A stretch of DNA of 64,000 nt from positions 128,829 to 192,828 of the forward strand of contig KZ836102.1 of the NCBI GenBank assembly GCA_003265685.1, read 5' to 3'. The DNA comes from Piscinibacter caeni. Its GTDB lineage: Bacteria > Pseudomonadota > Gammaproteobacteria > Burkholderiales > Burkholderiaceae_C. The notes beneath the pieces were generated by a model. It saw only the letters and a program-made list of their open reading frames with translations. It was not told the DNA's origin and did no database searches. The stretch's first letter is position 1. Every line of letters starts with the position of its first letter. Of this stretch, positions 32,643 through 40,741 are shown in pieces. Made by a program: the position numbers and the translations under genes.

Positions 32643-33367
32643 GCCGCCGCCTTCTCGGCCGAGATCGCGAAGTGCTCGGCGTTGACCGCCGGCGCGCCGG
32701 AGATGTCACCTTCCTCCAGGTGCGCTTCCACCATGATGTGGGTCAGGTGGTTGAAGGTCAGCAGCACGGCTTCCTCGATCGCGTCCTTGGCTTCGTCGTC
32801 CTCGATCGTGTCCAGCACGGTCTTCAGGTCGGCCATGTGCTCCGCGTCGAGGGTGGCGTGGCTGCTGATGAACGAGACGCCGCGCTCGTCGTCGAGCAGC
32901 AGCGATTCCTTGACGGCCGAGGTCAGCGTGCCGCCGTACACCGAAGCGATCACCTCGAGTGCGTACAGCATGCCCAGCACGGACGCCGGATGCTTGCGGT
33001 CCGCGGCGTAGTAGTAGTAGCCGACCAGCGCCAGCGTGTAGTGCGAGGGGCGGTGGTTCAGCGCGATGTCGCGCGTCACGCCCATCTGCTCCAGGTCGGC
33101 GAGCACCCATTCCTCGTGGCCGCTCTCCTCGTGCATGTGCTCGTAGAGGAAGTAGCGCACCTGCTTGTGCGTGTCCTGCAGGCGGCTGGCGCCGGCGGCG
33201 CTCACGGTGTTGAAGTGCCAGACCACGTGGTACAGCTCGAGCAGCAGGCGGCGGTAGCGCTGCAGCGTCATGCCGTTCGCGGCGGCGTGGGTGACCACGG
33301 GATGAAGCTCGAACGCGCGGCGCGCTTCGTCGGTGCGGGAAACCAGGTCGAGGAAGAAGGGGATCAA
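32639..33367 (-). CDS. Haem-oxygenase-fold diiron oxidase (iron-containing redox enzyme)
   Basis: 242 residues, all-helical, of the TenA/haem-oxygenase-like superfamily now known as HDO enzymes (relatives: UndA, BesC, SznF). Candidate iron ligands are Glu44 in LLLELYHVVWHF, Glu81 and His84 in HMHEESGHEEW, Glu138 in YALEVIASVYGG, and His170, Asp174 and His177 in SSHATLDAEHMAD. HDOs use oxygen for decarboxylation, N-oxygenation or desaturation; UndA acts on fatty acids. TTG start with AAGGA upstream. First gene of the RpfF-like cassette, so an acyl-chain modification is a fair guess. Confidence 0.8.
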   Translation of the reverse strand: MIPFFLDLVSRTDEARRAFELHPVVTHAAANGMTLQRYRRLLLELYHVVWHFNTVSAAGASRLQDTHKQVRYFLYEHMHEESGHEEWVLADLEQMGVTRDIALNHRPSHYTLALVGYYYYAADRKHPASVLGMLYALEVIASVYGGTLTSAVKESLLLDDERGVSFISSHATLDAEHMADLKTVLDTIEDDEAKDAIEEAVLLTFNHLTHIMVEAHLEEGDISGAPAVNAEHFAISAEKAAA

Positions 33368-33403
33368 GTTGAGGGTCCTTAGAGAGTTGGGTGAAGGTGA
33401 GGG

Positions 33404-34060
33404 TTACAGGCCGTCAGCGAGCGCAGCGCGCAGCGCCTCCGGCGAAGAGAAGATCGAGGCCGACGTGCGGCCGCGGTCGATGCAGCGAAGGCTCAGCGCC
33501 TGCACGATGTGCACCGGCACGGGAACAACATCCGGCGCATCGTGGTAGCCGGGCTTGAGGTCGGCGCGGCGATAGATTCCCGCCTCGTCGACGTAGGGCG
33601 TGTAGCCGGCGTTCTCGGCGCGCCAGAACTGGACGAAGCCGGTCGACCGGTGCGCGAAGCTGACCAGGTAGACGCCGGCGTCGGCTGCTTGCTCCGCCTG
33701 CGCATTGAGGGCGTGACAGATCAGCGAGGCCAGGCCGGCGTTCTCGGCCGTGGCCACGTGGCCGTGCGCATCTGCGATGTCGCTGTCGCCGTACACCGAG
33801 AACGGACCGCGGGGGCCGCCGGCCACCAGCGCGGCTCGGGGGCACTCGTACGGGATGTGGTGCGTGATCTCGCCCTCGATCGGGTCGAGCGTGTCCCGAG
33901 CCTTCCAGTCGGCAGCCTCGTACCAGATGCCGTCATCCAGCACCGCCAGGAGCGCACTGATCTGCGGGTCGTGATCGGGGTACGGGGTCTCGATGCGCAG
34001 CCAGGCGCTGGAGATACCCTCGGGCGGCGCGCCTTCGCGCCAATGGGTGTTCGTGTGCAT
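33404..34060 (-). CDS. Hypothetical protein, 218 aa
   Basis: No family recognised. Contains WYEAADWKARDTLDPIEGEI, a HHIPYECPRAAL segment and YLVSFAHRSTGFVQFWRAEN, suggestive of an alpha/beta fold. It follows the Cys-containing 167-residue gene by one base and precedes the diiron/RpfF-like cassette by 36 bases in the same direction. Confidence 0.65.
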   Translation of the reverse strand: MHTNTHWREGAPPEGISSAWLRIETPYPDHDPQISALLAVLDDGIWYEAADWKARDTLDPIEGEITHHIPYECPRAALVAGGPRGPFSVYGDSDIADAHGHVATAENAGLASLICHALNAQAEQAADAGVYLVSFAHRSTGFVQFWRAENAGYTPYVDEAGIYRRADLKPGYHDAPDVVPVPVHIVQALSLRCIDRGRTSASIFSSPEALRAALADGL

Positions 34061-34061
34061 C

Positions 34062-34565
34062 TCAGTCGTCCTTGACGTCGTCCATCCACGTCTCGCGACG
34101 AACGCGCTCAGTCCAGCGCTTCAGTCGCTGGGAGGCCTTGCCGCACCACAGGCAGGTTCGCCGCGTGCCGCGTGCGTTCACGCTCCAGCGGGTGTCGTCA
34201 CCCACGAAGTAGGAGGTGTGCGTCGCGTCGATGGCGCAACGACCGTCGGTGACGTAGCGCTGCCAGAAGTCAGCCACCTCGGTCAGTTGAGAAGCGAGGC
34301 CGGCATGGGCGAACGACTCCTCGGCGGAGCCGTTGCACAGCACGCCGAGAAGGCGGGCGCCGGTGAACCACGCATGGCCGCCGTCCGGCTGGTCGATCTC
34401 GCCGATCCACAGCACGCCATCGGCGCCACGGTAGACGCGGCTGTGAGTGCGCCGGCGCGGCCGGCGGCGGTCGCTCAGCCACGCGTACAGGTTCGGGCTG
34501 AACTTCGAGTGAATCGGGCGCACGGCCTGGATGTCCAGACCGTTGAGTGCTTCGGTAGCGTTCAT
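34062..34565 (-). CDS. Hypothetical protein, 167 aa, CxxC near C-terminus
   Basis: Basic RRRPRRRTHSRVY region (33-46), a beta-rich middle (GVLWIGEIDQPDGGHAWF) and RRTCLWCGKASQRLKRW near the end, a possible zinc-binding or redox CxxC. No family recognised. Start overlaps the upstream stop by four bases. Confidence 0.63.
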   Translation of the reverse strand: MNATEALNGLDIQAVRPIHSKFSPNLYAWLSDRRRPRRRTHSRVYRGADGVLWIGEIDQPDGGHAWFTGARLLGVLCNGSAEESFAHAGLASQLTEVADFWQRYVTDGRCAIDATHTSYFVGDDTRWSVNARGTRRTCLWCGKASQRLKRWTERVRRETWMDDVKDD

Positions 34566-34915
34566 GAGGCGAGCGGGGGCGAAAGGTCGAGCAGCACGCG
34601 GCCGTCGCTCTCGCGGTAGGCGTGCCTCGGGAACTGCTCACGCCAGGCCACGAGTTCAGCCACGGAGGACAGCGCAGCGAGTTCGGTGAGGCGATGGACC
34701 ACTTGGAGCGCGTTCGCGCCCTCGGGAAGTTGGAGCGCCACCAATTTCGCTGCCTCCCGCAGCGTCGGCCCGGGTTCGGAGCCGTGGGTCAGCCAGGTGA
34801 CGAGTTCGCCGGCGCAGGCGCCGATGTGCTCGCGAATGAAGGTCCGCGCCGCGTCGAGCGCCGGCGGCAGAGGCACCGATCTGCCGCGGGCCGTGGATCC
34901 GACGGCGCCGACCAT
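34562..34915 (-). CDS. Hypothetical protein, 117 aa
   Basis: Helical, Ala/Leu-rich (PALDAARTFIREHIGACAGE). No family recognised. ATG overlaps the stop of the preceding gene (TGATG); a GTG three bases earlier is possible. Confidence 0.6.
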   Translation of the reverse strand: MVGAVGSTARGRSVPLPPALDAARTFIREHIGACAGELVTWLTHGSEPGPTLREAAKLVALQLPEGANALQVVHRLTELAALSSVAELVAWREQFPRHAYRESDGRVLLDLSPPLAS

Positions 34916-35154
34916 CACAGGCCGGCACCACGCAGCAACTGGGAGACGGACTTCAGCTCCGCGACGATGCGGTCGACGTCTTCGGCGTCTTCGTCCCGCG
35001 TGAACTTTGCAGCCGCCTCTTCAGCCAACCGCAGCGAGGACTCGACGCCGGAAGCGACCTCACGCAACCACGCCATCGTGGCGGCCGCCGGCAGCGCCTC
35101 GGGCCCCTGGGATGCAGCGAGTTGGCGCTCCGGCGCTTGTGGTTTCGAATTCAT
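34915..35154 (-). CDS. Hypothetical protein, 79 aa
   Basis: Helical, acidic C-terminal half (FTRDEDAEDVDRIVAELKSV). No family recognised. First gene of the operon that ends with the RpfF-like cassette; the ATG is seven bases past TAAACT, so probably leaderless. Confidence 0.63.
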   Translation of the reverse strand: MNSKPQAPERQLAASQGPEALPAAATMAWLREVASGVESSLRLAEEAAAKFTRDEDAEDVDRIVAELKSVSQLLRGAGL

Positions 35155-35161
35155 GCTGCGC

Positions 35162-35190
35162 AGTTTATCGGCCTGTGTTATCCAAGTCAA
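35162..35190 (-). promoter_or_regulatory. Sigma70-like promoter with inverted class 1 operator, 35154 operon
   Basis: Minus strand TTGACT, 17-bp spacer TGGATAACACAGGCCGA, TAAACT. The spacer carries a class 1 operator in reverse orientation. This promoter probably drives the RpfF-like cassette. Confidence 0.7.
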
Positions 35191-35202
35191 CTTCGGATGC
35201 TG

Positions 35203-35231
35203 CTGCCGTATGCGCACGTGTTGGGTATGAG
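35203..35231 (+). promoter_or_regulatory. Class 1 promoter, plus strand, for rdgC-tmk
   Basis: Spacer TATGCGCACGTGTTGGG then TATGAG; -35 weak (CTGCCG). Five bases to the ATG at 35237. Confidence 0.6.
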
Positions 35232-35236
35232 TTATC

Positions 35237-36235
35237 ATGAGGCGTAGCAAGCTCACCCCAACCACACCCCCCATGTTCAAGAACCTCTCCGTCTACCGAA
35301 TCCAGGGCGACTGGCACCCGGCAATCGCCGAAGCCGAAGCGAGCCTGCAGAAGTTCCGTTTCGCAGAATGCGGCGCCACCCAGGCCATCTCGGCCGGCTG
35401 GGTCGAACCTCGCGGCGAGAAGCACGGCCCGCTCGTCGAGGCGGTCGGTGATCAGTGGATGCTCACCCTGTGCATCCAGACCAAGCTGCTGCCCGCCGGC
35501 GTCATCAAGCAGCACGTCGACGCACGCATCGAGCAGATCAAGCAGCGCGAGGCGCGCCGACCGGGCAAGAAGGAGGTCCGGGAGATCAAGGAAGCGGTCA
35601 TCCTCGAACTGCTGCCCAAGGCCTTCTCGAAGAAGGAACACATCTCGGTCTGGATCGACCGCAAGAACAAGCTCGTGGCGATCGACACCGCGAGCCAGTC
35701 GAAGTGCGACACGGCCACGTCCGCGCTGGTCAAGACGCTGGACGGCCTGGCCATCGGGCTGATCCAGACCCAGATGTCGCCGGGCACCTGCATGTCTCAG
35801 TGGCTCATGGACGGCGAGGCGCCGGACGGTTTCGGCGTCGAGCGCGAGTGCGAGCTCAAGTCGAGCGACGAGAGCCGCAGCGCGGTGAAGTATTCGCGCC
35901 ACGTGCTGGACATCGACGAGGTCAAGCAGCACCTGACGCATGGCAAGACGCCCACCCAGCTGGCCATGACCTGGACCGACAGGGTCTCTTTCACCCTCAC
36001 CGACGCAATGGCCCTGAAGAAGGTCACCTTCCTCGAGACCCCGCTCATGAAGAAGAAGGCCGGCGGAGACGATCCGTTCGACGCGAACGCGGCCATCGTC
36101 ACCGGCGAGCTGAGTCAGCTCATCCCGCAGCTGATCGAAGCGCTGGGCGGCGAACTGGAGTTCACCGGCGAGTCGGGCGAAGGCGCCCGCGAGGCCAAGA
36201 GCGAAGAGCGCGAGCAGGAGACGGCCGAGGCATGA
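35237..36235 (+). CDS. rdgC: Recombination-associated protein RdgC
   Basis: From the ATG at 35273 the protein is 320 residues (MFKNLSVYRIQG...), matching the start of E. coli RdgC (MLWFKNLMVYRL). Further matches: LLPKAFSKKEHISVWID, a VVxxWLxDGxAPxGF-like segment around MSQWLMDGEAPDGF, and VTGELSQLIPQLIEALGGEL near the end. RdgC is a ring-forming DNA-binding protein that restrains RecA. The ATG at 35237 is chosen because it has the spacing of the leaderless starts; neither ATG has a ribosome binding site. The charged C-terminal tail overlaps the tmk start. A phage copy could block host recombination on phage DNA. Confidence 0.93.
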   Translation: MRRSKLTPTTPPMFKNLSVYRIQGDWHPAIAEAEASLQKFRFAECGATQAISAGWVEPRGEKHGPLVEAVGDQWMLTLCIQTKLLPAGVIKQHVDARIEQIKQREARRPGKKEVREIKEAVILELLPKAFSKKEHISVWIDRKNKLVAIDTASQSKCDTATSALVKTLDGLAIGLIQTQMSPGTCMSQWLMDGEAPDGFGVERECELKSSDESRSAVKYSRHVLDIDEVKQHLTHGKTPTQLAMTWTDRVSFTLTDAMALKKVTFLETPLMKKKAGGDDPFDANAAIVTGELSQLIPQLIEALGGELEFTGESGEGAREAKSEEREQETAEA

Positions 36236-36906
36236 GCCTTCTGCCCGCGCGCGGCCGCATGATCACCCTGTCGGCGCTGGACGGCGCCGGCAAGTCGACG
36301 CAGGTGCAAACCGTGGTCGAGCGGCTGCGCGACTACTACGGCATCGAGGTGGTGGTCACCCGCGAGCCCGGCGGCTCACCGGTGGCCGAGCGGCTGCGCG
36401 AGCTGGTGCTGCACGGCGACGTGATCGACCCGGTGGCCGAGATGATGATCTTCTTCGCCGCGCGCCAGGATCACCTGGCCCAGGTCATCCGCCCTGCCCT
36501 GCAGGCCGGCCGCTGGGTGGTCTGCGATCGCTTCGTGGACTGCTCGTGGGCGTACCAGGTGCGCGGTCGCGGCCTGGCGCGGGCAGAGTTCGAAGCGTTG
36601 GAGAAGATGGTCCTGCGCGGGTGGAGGCCGGACCTGACGTTCCTGCTGGACATCGAGCCCGTCGTGGCAGCGGCGCGCCGGCGGGGCCGCGGCGCCGAGG
36701 CTGACCGGTTCGAGCGCCAGGATCTGGAGTTCTTCGGCCGAGTGCGCCAGGGCTACTTCGAGCGCATGGTCGCGGACCCCGAGCGGTTCCGGGTGATCGA
36801 CGCGGCCGTCGCGCCGGGAGTCGTGCGCAAAGAGGTGATCGCACACCTGGACGAGTTCGTCAGGTCGACCTTGAGAGAAACCGCGCGGCTCGAGCGCGCC
36901 GCCTGA
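36232..36906 (+). CDS. tmk: Thymidylate kinase (dTMP kinase)
   Basis: 224 residues. P-loop SALDGAGKSTQ (14-24), the DR(Y/F/H) motif CDRFVDCSWAYQ with the TMP-binding arginine, the REPGGSP loop (44-50) and an arginine-rich LID (ARRRGRGAEADRFE) identify TMP kinase. It phosphorylates dTMP to dTDP with ATP. ATG overlaps the rdgC stop, so the two are co-translated. With dut, dcd and DHFR it builds the dTTP supply. Confidence 0.95.
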   Translation: MSLLPARGRMITLSALDGAGKSTQVQTVVERLRDYYGIEVVVTREPGGSPVAERLRELVLHGDVIDPVAEMMIFFAARQDHLAQVIRPALQAGRWVVCDRFVDCSWAYQVRGRGLARAEFEALEKMVLRGWRPDLTFLLDIEPVVAAARRRGRGAEADRFERQDLEFFGRVRQGYFERMVADPERFRVIDAAVAPGVVRKEVIAHLDEFVRSTLRETARLERAA

Positions 36907-36927
36907 GAGAAGATCGATCAGCAACGA

Positions 36928-36951
36928 AGGGGCCCGCGGGCCCCTTTCCTC
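36928..36951 (+). terminator. Rho-independent terminator after tmk
   Basis: GGGGCCC GC GGGCCCC followed by TTTCCT on the plus strand, before the convergent gene at 36950. Confidence 0.8.
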
Positions 36952-37351
36952 ATTCCGAGGTCGGCAGGATCGGACGCTTCAGCGCGTCCGTGCTGCAGGC
37001 CAGGCAGCGGCACTCCAGGCCGGCGGCCGTGCGCGCGCAGCGCACGAGCGACTGCAGGTTTGTCGGCTTGCGCTGGTCGGGCAGGAAGCTGAACTGGACG
37101 AACGGCTGGCCGCACGACGGGCAGCGACCGAGGAAGCCGAATAGCAGCGACGCGAGGAAGAACGGAAGGCACAGCGTCAGCGCGGCGACCAAGAGCACCG
37201 ACAACACGCTGTAGCGCGCGAACACCTGCTCCACCATCGGGCTCACGCACGCCGCGGCGATCGCGACGAACAGGCCGACCAGCAGGCTGACCGAGGAGAC
37301 ATAGAAGGTCGAGGCCACACGGCCGAATGCGACAAAACGACTGGGCTTCAC
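36950..37351 (-). CDS. Membrane protein with C-terminal zinc ribbon, 133 aa
   Basis: Two spans (about 15-37 and 47-72) followed by CPSCGQPF (77-84) and CRCLAC near residue 115: a four-cysteine zinc ribbon facing one side of the membrane. The same plan occurs at 47313-47735. No family recognised. Confidence 0.7.
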   Translation of the reverse strand: MKPSRFVAFGRVASTFYVSSVSLLVGLFVAIAAACVSPMVEQVFARYSVLSVLLVAALTLCLPFFLASLLFGFLGRCPSCGQPFVQFSFLPDQRKPTNLQSLVRCARTAAGLECRCLACSTDALKRPILPTSE

Positions 37352-37475
37352 GACGGCGGTCCTCGATCCTGATGCAGAGTTCGCTTGAGCACCAGCAATC
37401 TACACGTGATCACGCGCGCCGCACACCCCGCATGCTGTGCTGCTTGCAGGTGGAATGCGCAATCCACATCAGCGG

Positions 37476-37664
37476 CTATCGCGCCCCTTTCGGGATGACG
37501 GAGGCCTGCAGCAGCGCCTGGCGCACGTCGTCGAGCTTGGCATACGCGATGGTGTCCTCGTCCAGCGCGCCGGCCGCGCGCATCGCGGCGACGAAGCGCT
37601 CCCAGAGAAGGTCGAACGACGCGGGCTCCACCAGGTGACGGTCGCGTGAAGAGATCGTGGCCAT
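37476..37664 (-). CDS. Hypothetical protein, 62 aa
   Basis: Acidic helical protein (FDLLWERFVAAMRAAGALDE). TAG stop. No family recognised. It lies just after the terminator of the next gene; ribosome binding site AAGGAGT. Confidence 0.62.
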   Translation of the reverse strand: MATISSRDRHLVEPASFDLLWERFVAAMRAAGALDEDTIAYAKLDDVRQALLQASVIPKGAR

Positions 37665-37686
37665 CGCAGACTCCTTGTCGCTCAGG

Positions 37687-37726
37687 GAAAAGAAAAGCCG
37701 CCCAGTCGATGTGACATGGGCGGCTG
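37687..37726 (-). terminator. Rho-independent terminator after 37731-38261
   Basis: Minus strand AGCCGCCCATGTCACATCGA / CTGGGCGGCT stem followed by TTTCTTTTCCC. Confidence 0.85.
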
Positions 37727-37730
37727 AGGG

Positions 37731-38261
37731 TTAGCGCTGGGCCGTGTAGATCCCGGTCGAGGTGATCGCCTCGTACCAGTCGCGACAGTAGCAGTTGCCA
37801 GTGACACCACGCTCACGAACTTCGCGCACGCGGATCATAGTGATCTGCATGCGCTCGGCGAGCTCGCGGATCGAGATGTCGTTCTGGCGCATCAGGCGGC
37901 GGATCTGTTCGCCGCTGAAGCTCTGCCACTCGTGGTGGCGTTCGGCCGGGATGGTCAAGGCGCCTTCGGAGACCAGCGAGCGCTCGATGGCGTCCGAGGC
38001 CAGCTTCCAGCTGTCCTGGTCCTTCACGGGGTTCAGCACATCGAGCACCGGCTTGATCCGGCGCGCCAGCGAAGCGGCCAGCTCCGGGATGGTGATCGTC
38101 TCGACCTCCTTCCCTTGCGCGGTGGCCTTCTGCTCGGCGAGCGTCTCGCGCAGACGGTTGTAGTAGCGCCCGGCGATGCGGAACATGTTCGCCCGCAGGA
38201 CGGACTCGATCATCTGCACCGGGGTGCGGTTCCAGTCGATGACGGCTGCAGTCTGCTCCAT
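37731..38261 (-). CDS. Hypothetical protein with helix-turn-helix-like C-terminus
   Basis: 176 residues. The N-terminal 110 residues are helical; FSGEQIRRLMRQNDISIREL then AERMQITMIRVREV (114-147) has the pattern of a Cro/XRE-type helix-turn-helix with the recognition helix at ITMIRVREVRERG. It may be a transcription regulator and is a candidate reader of one of the two repeated motifs, without direct evidence. Confidence 0.62.
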   Translation of the reverse strand: MEQTAAVIDWNRTPVQMIESVLRANMFRIAGRYYNRLRETLAEQKATAQGKEVETITIPELAASLARRIKPVLDVLNPVKDQDSWKLASDAIERSLVSEGALTIPAERHHEWQSFSGEQIRRLMRQNDISIRELAERMQITMIRVREVRERGVTGNCYCRDWYEAITSTGIYTAQR

Positions 38262-38264
38262 GGC

Positions 38265-38750
38265 TCAGCCCTTCTCGGGGTGGCCGGCCCAGCCAGCGGG
38301 GTCGTCCTGGGGGACGTCGCTGAAGGGGCACGTGGCGTCGGTGCACAGGCCGTCGGCCAGTGCGCTGCCGCAACGCTGGCACTTGCCGGGCGCGAGGACC
38401 TGGCTGAGCACGCGGTTGAAGTCGACGATCTGGACGTCGCCGTTGCGCAGCACGTCGACCACCGGGTTGGCGATCTCGCCCACCTGGTCGGCCAGTTCCG
38501 CGGCGAGCTGCAGCGCGGCGGCCTGCTCGATGCCGCAACCGTGCTTGGCCGCGGTCGCGCGCAGGTAGTCCGCATCGTCTTCCGCCGTCGTGCGCAGGAA
38601 GATCACGAGGTAGGTCGGCTGCGTGGTCACGATGACCTGGAAGCGGCCCTCGGCGCCGTTGTCGTAGCCCTGCTGCAGCGCGGCAGCGAGGGCCTCGATC
38701 GGGCCTCGCGCGGGGACTTCCGCAGTGATCAGGTAGCTGAATTGGTCCAT
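38265..38750 (-). CDS. Hypothetical protein with zinc-ribbon-like cysteines, 161 aa
   Basis: The first 120 residues are alpha/beta (QFSYLITAEVPARGPIEALA and FQVIVTTQPTYLVIFLRT); the tail has CQRCGSALADGLCTDATC, a four-cysteine cluster. No family recognised. Class 2 motif and AAGGAGAA upstream. Confidence 0.68.
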   Translation of the reverse strand: MDQFSYLITAEVPARGPIEALAAALQQGYDNGAEGRFQVIVTTQPTYLVIFLRTTAEDDADYLRATAAKHGCGIEQAAALQLAAELADQVGEIANPVVDVLRNGDVQIVDFNRVLSQVLAPGKCQRCGSALADGLCTDATCPFSDVPQDDPAGWAGHPEKG

Positions 38751-38795
38751 GTTTCCATTCTCCTTGGGTTGATGCGGCTTGCGGCCGCGGGGTCT

Positions 38796-38817
38796 AGGCC
38801 CTGGGGAGATGGCGAAC
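38796..38817 (-). promoter_or_regulatory. Class 2 motif upstream of 38265-38750
   Basis: Minus strand GTTCGCCATCTCCCCAGGG, 46 bases before the ATG: the best-fitting copy. Confidence 0.62.
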
Positions 38818-38845
38818 ACAGGGCGCTACCAGCGCCGCCAGCGGC

Positions 38846-39088
38846 TCAGCCGCAGTTGCAGTGCTGTTCGGACAGCGTGGCCGGATCGCTTTCCGCGAGC
38901 GCGTGCCGCACGTGCGACTTGGCGGCCAGGCCGCGCGGCGTGACGAGATCGAGGTCCAGGACGCGGTCGCAAGCCTGGCGAGCGGCATTCAGCTTCCCGC
39001 AGAGTTCCTCGACCAGAAGCTGAGCGTTGATCAGCGGATCTGGATGCAGTTCGGGAAGGTCGGTGGGGACGTAGACTGAAATGGGCAT
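38846..39088 (-). CDS. Hypothetical protein, 80 aa
   Basis: MPISVYVPTDLPELHPDPL start, helical middle, and a CNCG end (HCNCG). No family recognised. Ribosome binding site GGAACTCC is modest. Downstream end of the 41655 operon. Confidence 0.6.
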   Translation of the reverse strand: MPISVYVPTDLPELHPDPLINAQLLVEELCGKLNAARQACDRVLDLDLVTPRGLAAKSHVRHALAESDPATLSEQHCNCG

Positions 39089-39104
39089 AGGAGTTCCAGT
39101 AGGG

Positions 39105-39293
39105 TTAGCCGCTGCGCCGAACGAGCAGATCGACAGCGTCACGCCAGTGCATCTCGCGCTTCGAGATCGGGTCGATCCAGCGCAGACAGGCCGGCTCGTC
39201 GACCGGCTCCCAGCGCGCGCGCAGCAGCACGACCTGCGTGTGCGCCGGGCTCTGCTCGGCGAATGGCGATCCTGGAGCGCTGGTGTCGGTCAT
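39105..39293 (-). CDS. Hypothetical protein, 62 aa
   Basis: Contains VVLLRARWEPVDEPACLRW and MHWRDAVDLLVRRSG. No family recognised. Lies eight bases after the exonuclease gene. Confidence 0.6.
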   Translation of the reverse strand: MTDTSAPGSPFAEQSPAHTQVVLLRARWEPVDEPACLRWIDPISKREMHWRDAVDLLVRRSG

Positions 39294-39301
39294 GTGGTGC
39301 C

Positions 39302-40099
39302 TCATGCGGCTAGGCGGTTGCGATTGGGTAGGGCGAGCTGTGAAGGGCGAATGCTCAGGTCGACGTCCAGCTTGAGTGTGCCGAGAGCCTGGGAGAGCCG
39401 GCAGGCCTCGGCGCCAGCGCGCAGCCGCTCGCCGATCTTGCCGGGCATCTCGGCCGCGGCAGCCAGCACTCCGTCCAGGTCGCCGTGCTGCGCGAGCAGT
39501 TTGGCGGCTGTCTTGGGGCCGACGCCGGCCACGCCGGGGACGGACTTCTTCTCCTCGCCGACCAGGCCGATGTAGGCGGACACCTGCGCCGGCGTGATCC
39601 CGATCTGGCTGGCCAGCCAGGTCTCGTCGCGCCACTCGCGCGCGAAGTGGTTGTAGACCCGCACATTCGCGGAAAGCAGAGCGCACATGTCCACGTCGTT
39701 CGACACGATCACGACCTCGAAGCCACGGGCGGCCGCGCGATGCGCGATGGTCCCGATCACGTCATCGGCCTCCACGCCCGGCGGGGAGACCCAGCTGAAG
39801 CCGAGTGACTCCATGTCGCGGTAAAGGCGCGGCAGCGCTGCGCGCAGGCCTTCGTACATAGGCTTGCGGGTGGACTTGTAGGTTGGCAGCAGCTGATGGC
39901 GCCATGTCGGGCCGCCATCGTCGAAGGCGGCCAGGAAGTGCGTCGGCAGGTGCTCGCCGAGCGCGCGCTTGATCGAGTGCATGCTCGCCGTGATCGCGCC
40001 ATCCACGCGAGCCGGTCCGTCATCCCCCGGGACAGCCTCATACACGCGTCTGACGACGCTCGTACCGTCCAGGAGAAGGAGTTTGGGTCGCGTGGACAT
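39302..40099 (-). CDS. 5'-3' exonuclease, PolA-N/FEN type
   Basis: 265 residues. The acidic metal-site motifs of the flap-endonuclease family are in order: LLLDGTSVVRRVYE (8-21), FDDGGPTWRHQLLP (59-72) with PTYKSTRKP, GVEADDVIGTIA (108-119) and VVIVSNDVDMCAL (128-140). The helix-three-turn-helix IGLVGEEKKSVPGVAGVGPK then TAAKLL follows. It would remove RNA primers and 5' flaps, like T4 RNase H or the Pol I 5' nuclease, working with the DNA ligase of this window. Confidence 0.92.
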   Translation of the reverse strand: MSTRPKLLLLDGTSVVRRVYEAVPGDDGPARVDGAITASMHSIKRALGEHLPTHFLAAFDDGGPTWRHQLLPTYKSTRKPMYEGLRAALPRLYRDMESLGFSWVSPPGVEADDVIGTIAHRAAARGFEVVIVSNDVDMCALLSANVRVYNHFAREWRDETWLASQIGITPAQVSAYIGLVGEEKKSVPGVAGVGPKTAAKLLAQHGDLDGVLAAAAEMPGKIGERLRAGAEACRLSQALGTLKLDVDLSIRPSQLALPNRNRLAA

Positions 40100-40117
40100 C
40101 TTCCGCCTGGCGCGGGA

Positions 40118-40435
40118 TCAGCCGATCTGGGCGCCGGCCCAGTCGAGGAATGCCGAGCGGCCCAGGGCGCCAGACTTGGCGGCCGCCTGCTTGCCGCCAC
40201 GGAAGACGATGAACGTCGGAACGCCGCGCAGACCGTACTTCGGCATCAGGCCATCGTCGGCTTCGATGTTCACCTTGACCACCTCGGCGCGGCCCGCGAA
40301 GGCCTCCGCGGCGGCGTCGACCGTCGGCGCCATCATCTTGCACGGCTGGCACCAGTCGGCGAAGAAATCTGCGACGACCGGCTTGCCGGAGGCGATGAGC
40401 TGCTCGAGCTCGGCTGGAGTGACGATCTTGGCCAT
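40118..40435 (-). CDS. trxA: Thioredoxin
   Basis: 105 residues, full thioredoxin fold. Active site ADWCQPCKMM (26-35), a CQPC in place of the usual CGPC, and GVPTFIVF with the cis-proline. Phage thioredoxins can reduce a ribonucleotide reductase or act as a polymerase processivity factor; no reductase is in the window. The Gly-to-Gln change may alter redox potential. Confidence 0.93.
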   Translation of the reverse strand: MAKIVTPAELEQLIASGKPVVADFFADWCQPCKMMAPTVDAAAEAFAGRAEVVKVNIEADDGLMPKYGLRGVPTFIVFRGGKQAAAKSGALGRSAFLDWAGAQIG

Positions 40436-40444
40436 GACAGGTCC

Positions 40445-40732
40445 TCAAGTGGTTGTGTGTTCGGGGGCCGCCGGCGGCGCCGAGTCTGGCGCCTTCATCC
40501 GGTCGGGGTGCGCGTATGCGAAACGCGCGAAGTCGGCGACGCGCTGGCACACCGCGTCTCGGTGCTCACCAGGCTCCAGGACGCAGGCGTAGGCCTCCAG
40601 GGCCTCGCGCGCGTGCACGTCGCGCGCGCGGAAGATGAAGACGGGCTCGTCGGCCGGGATCGCCTCACCGGTCTCGCGGTTGACGATCGCGCCGTCGACG
40701 GCTCGGTACTTCGGGTCTTGCGCCAGGTCCAT
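40445..40732 (-). CDS. Hypothetical protein, 95 aa
   Basis: DGAIVNRETGEAIPADEPVF followed by IFRARDVHAREALEAYA is a pattern I have seen in small phage proteins without a known function. Pro/Ala-rich tail. Between thioredoxin and the 180-residue gene in one operon. Confidence 0.68.
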   Translation of the reverse strand: MDLAQDPKYRAVDGAIVNRETGEAIPADEPVFIFRARDVHAREALEAYACVLEPGEHRDAVCQRVADFARFAYAHPDRMKAPDSAPPAAPEHTTT

Positions 40733-40741
40733 CGAGGCGCC

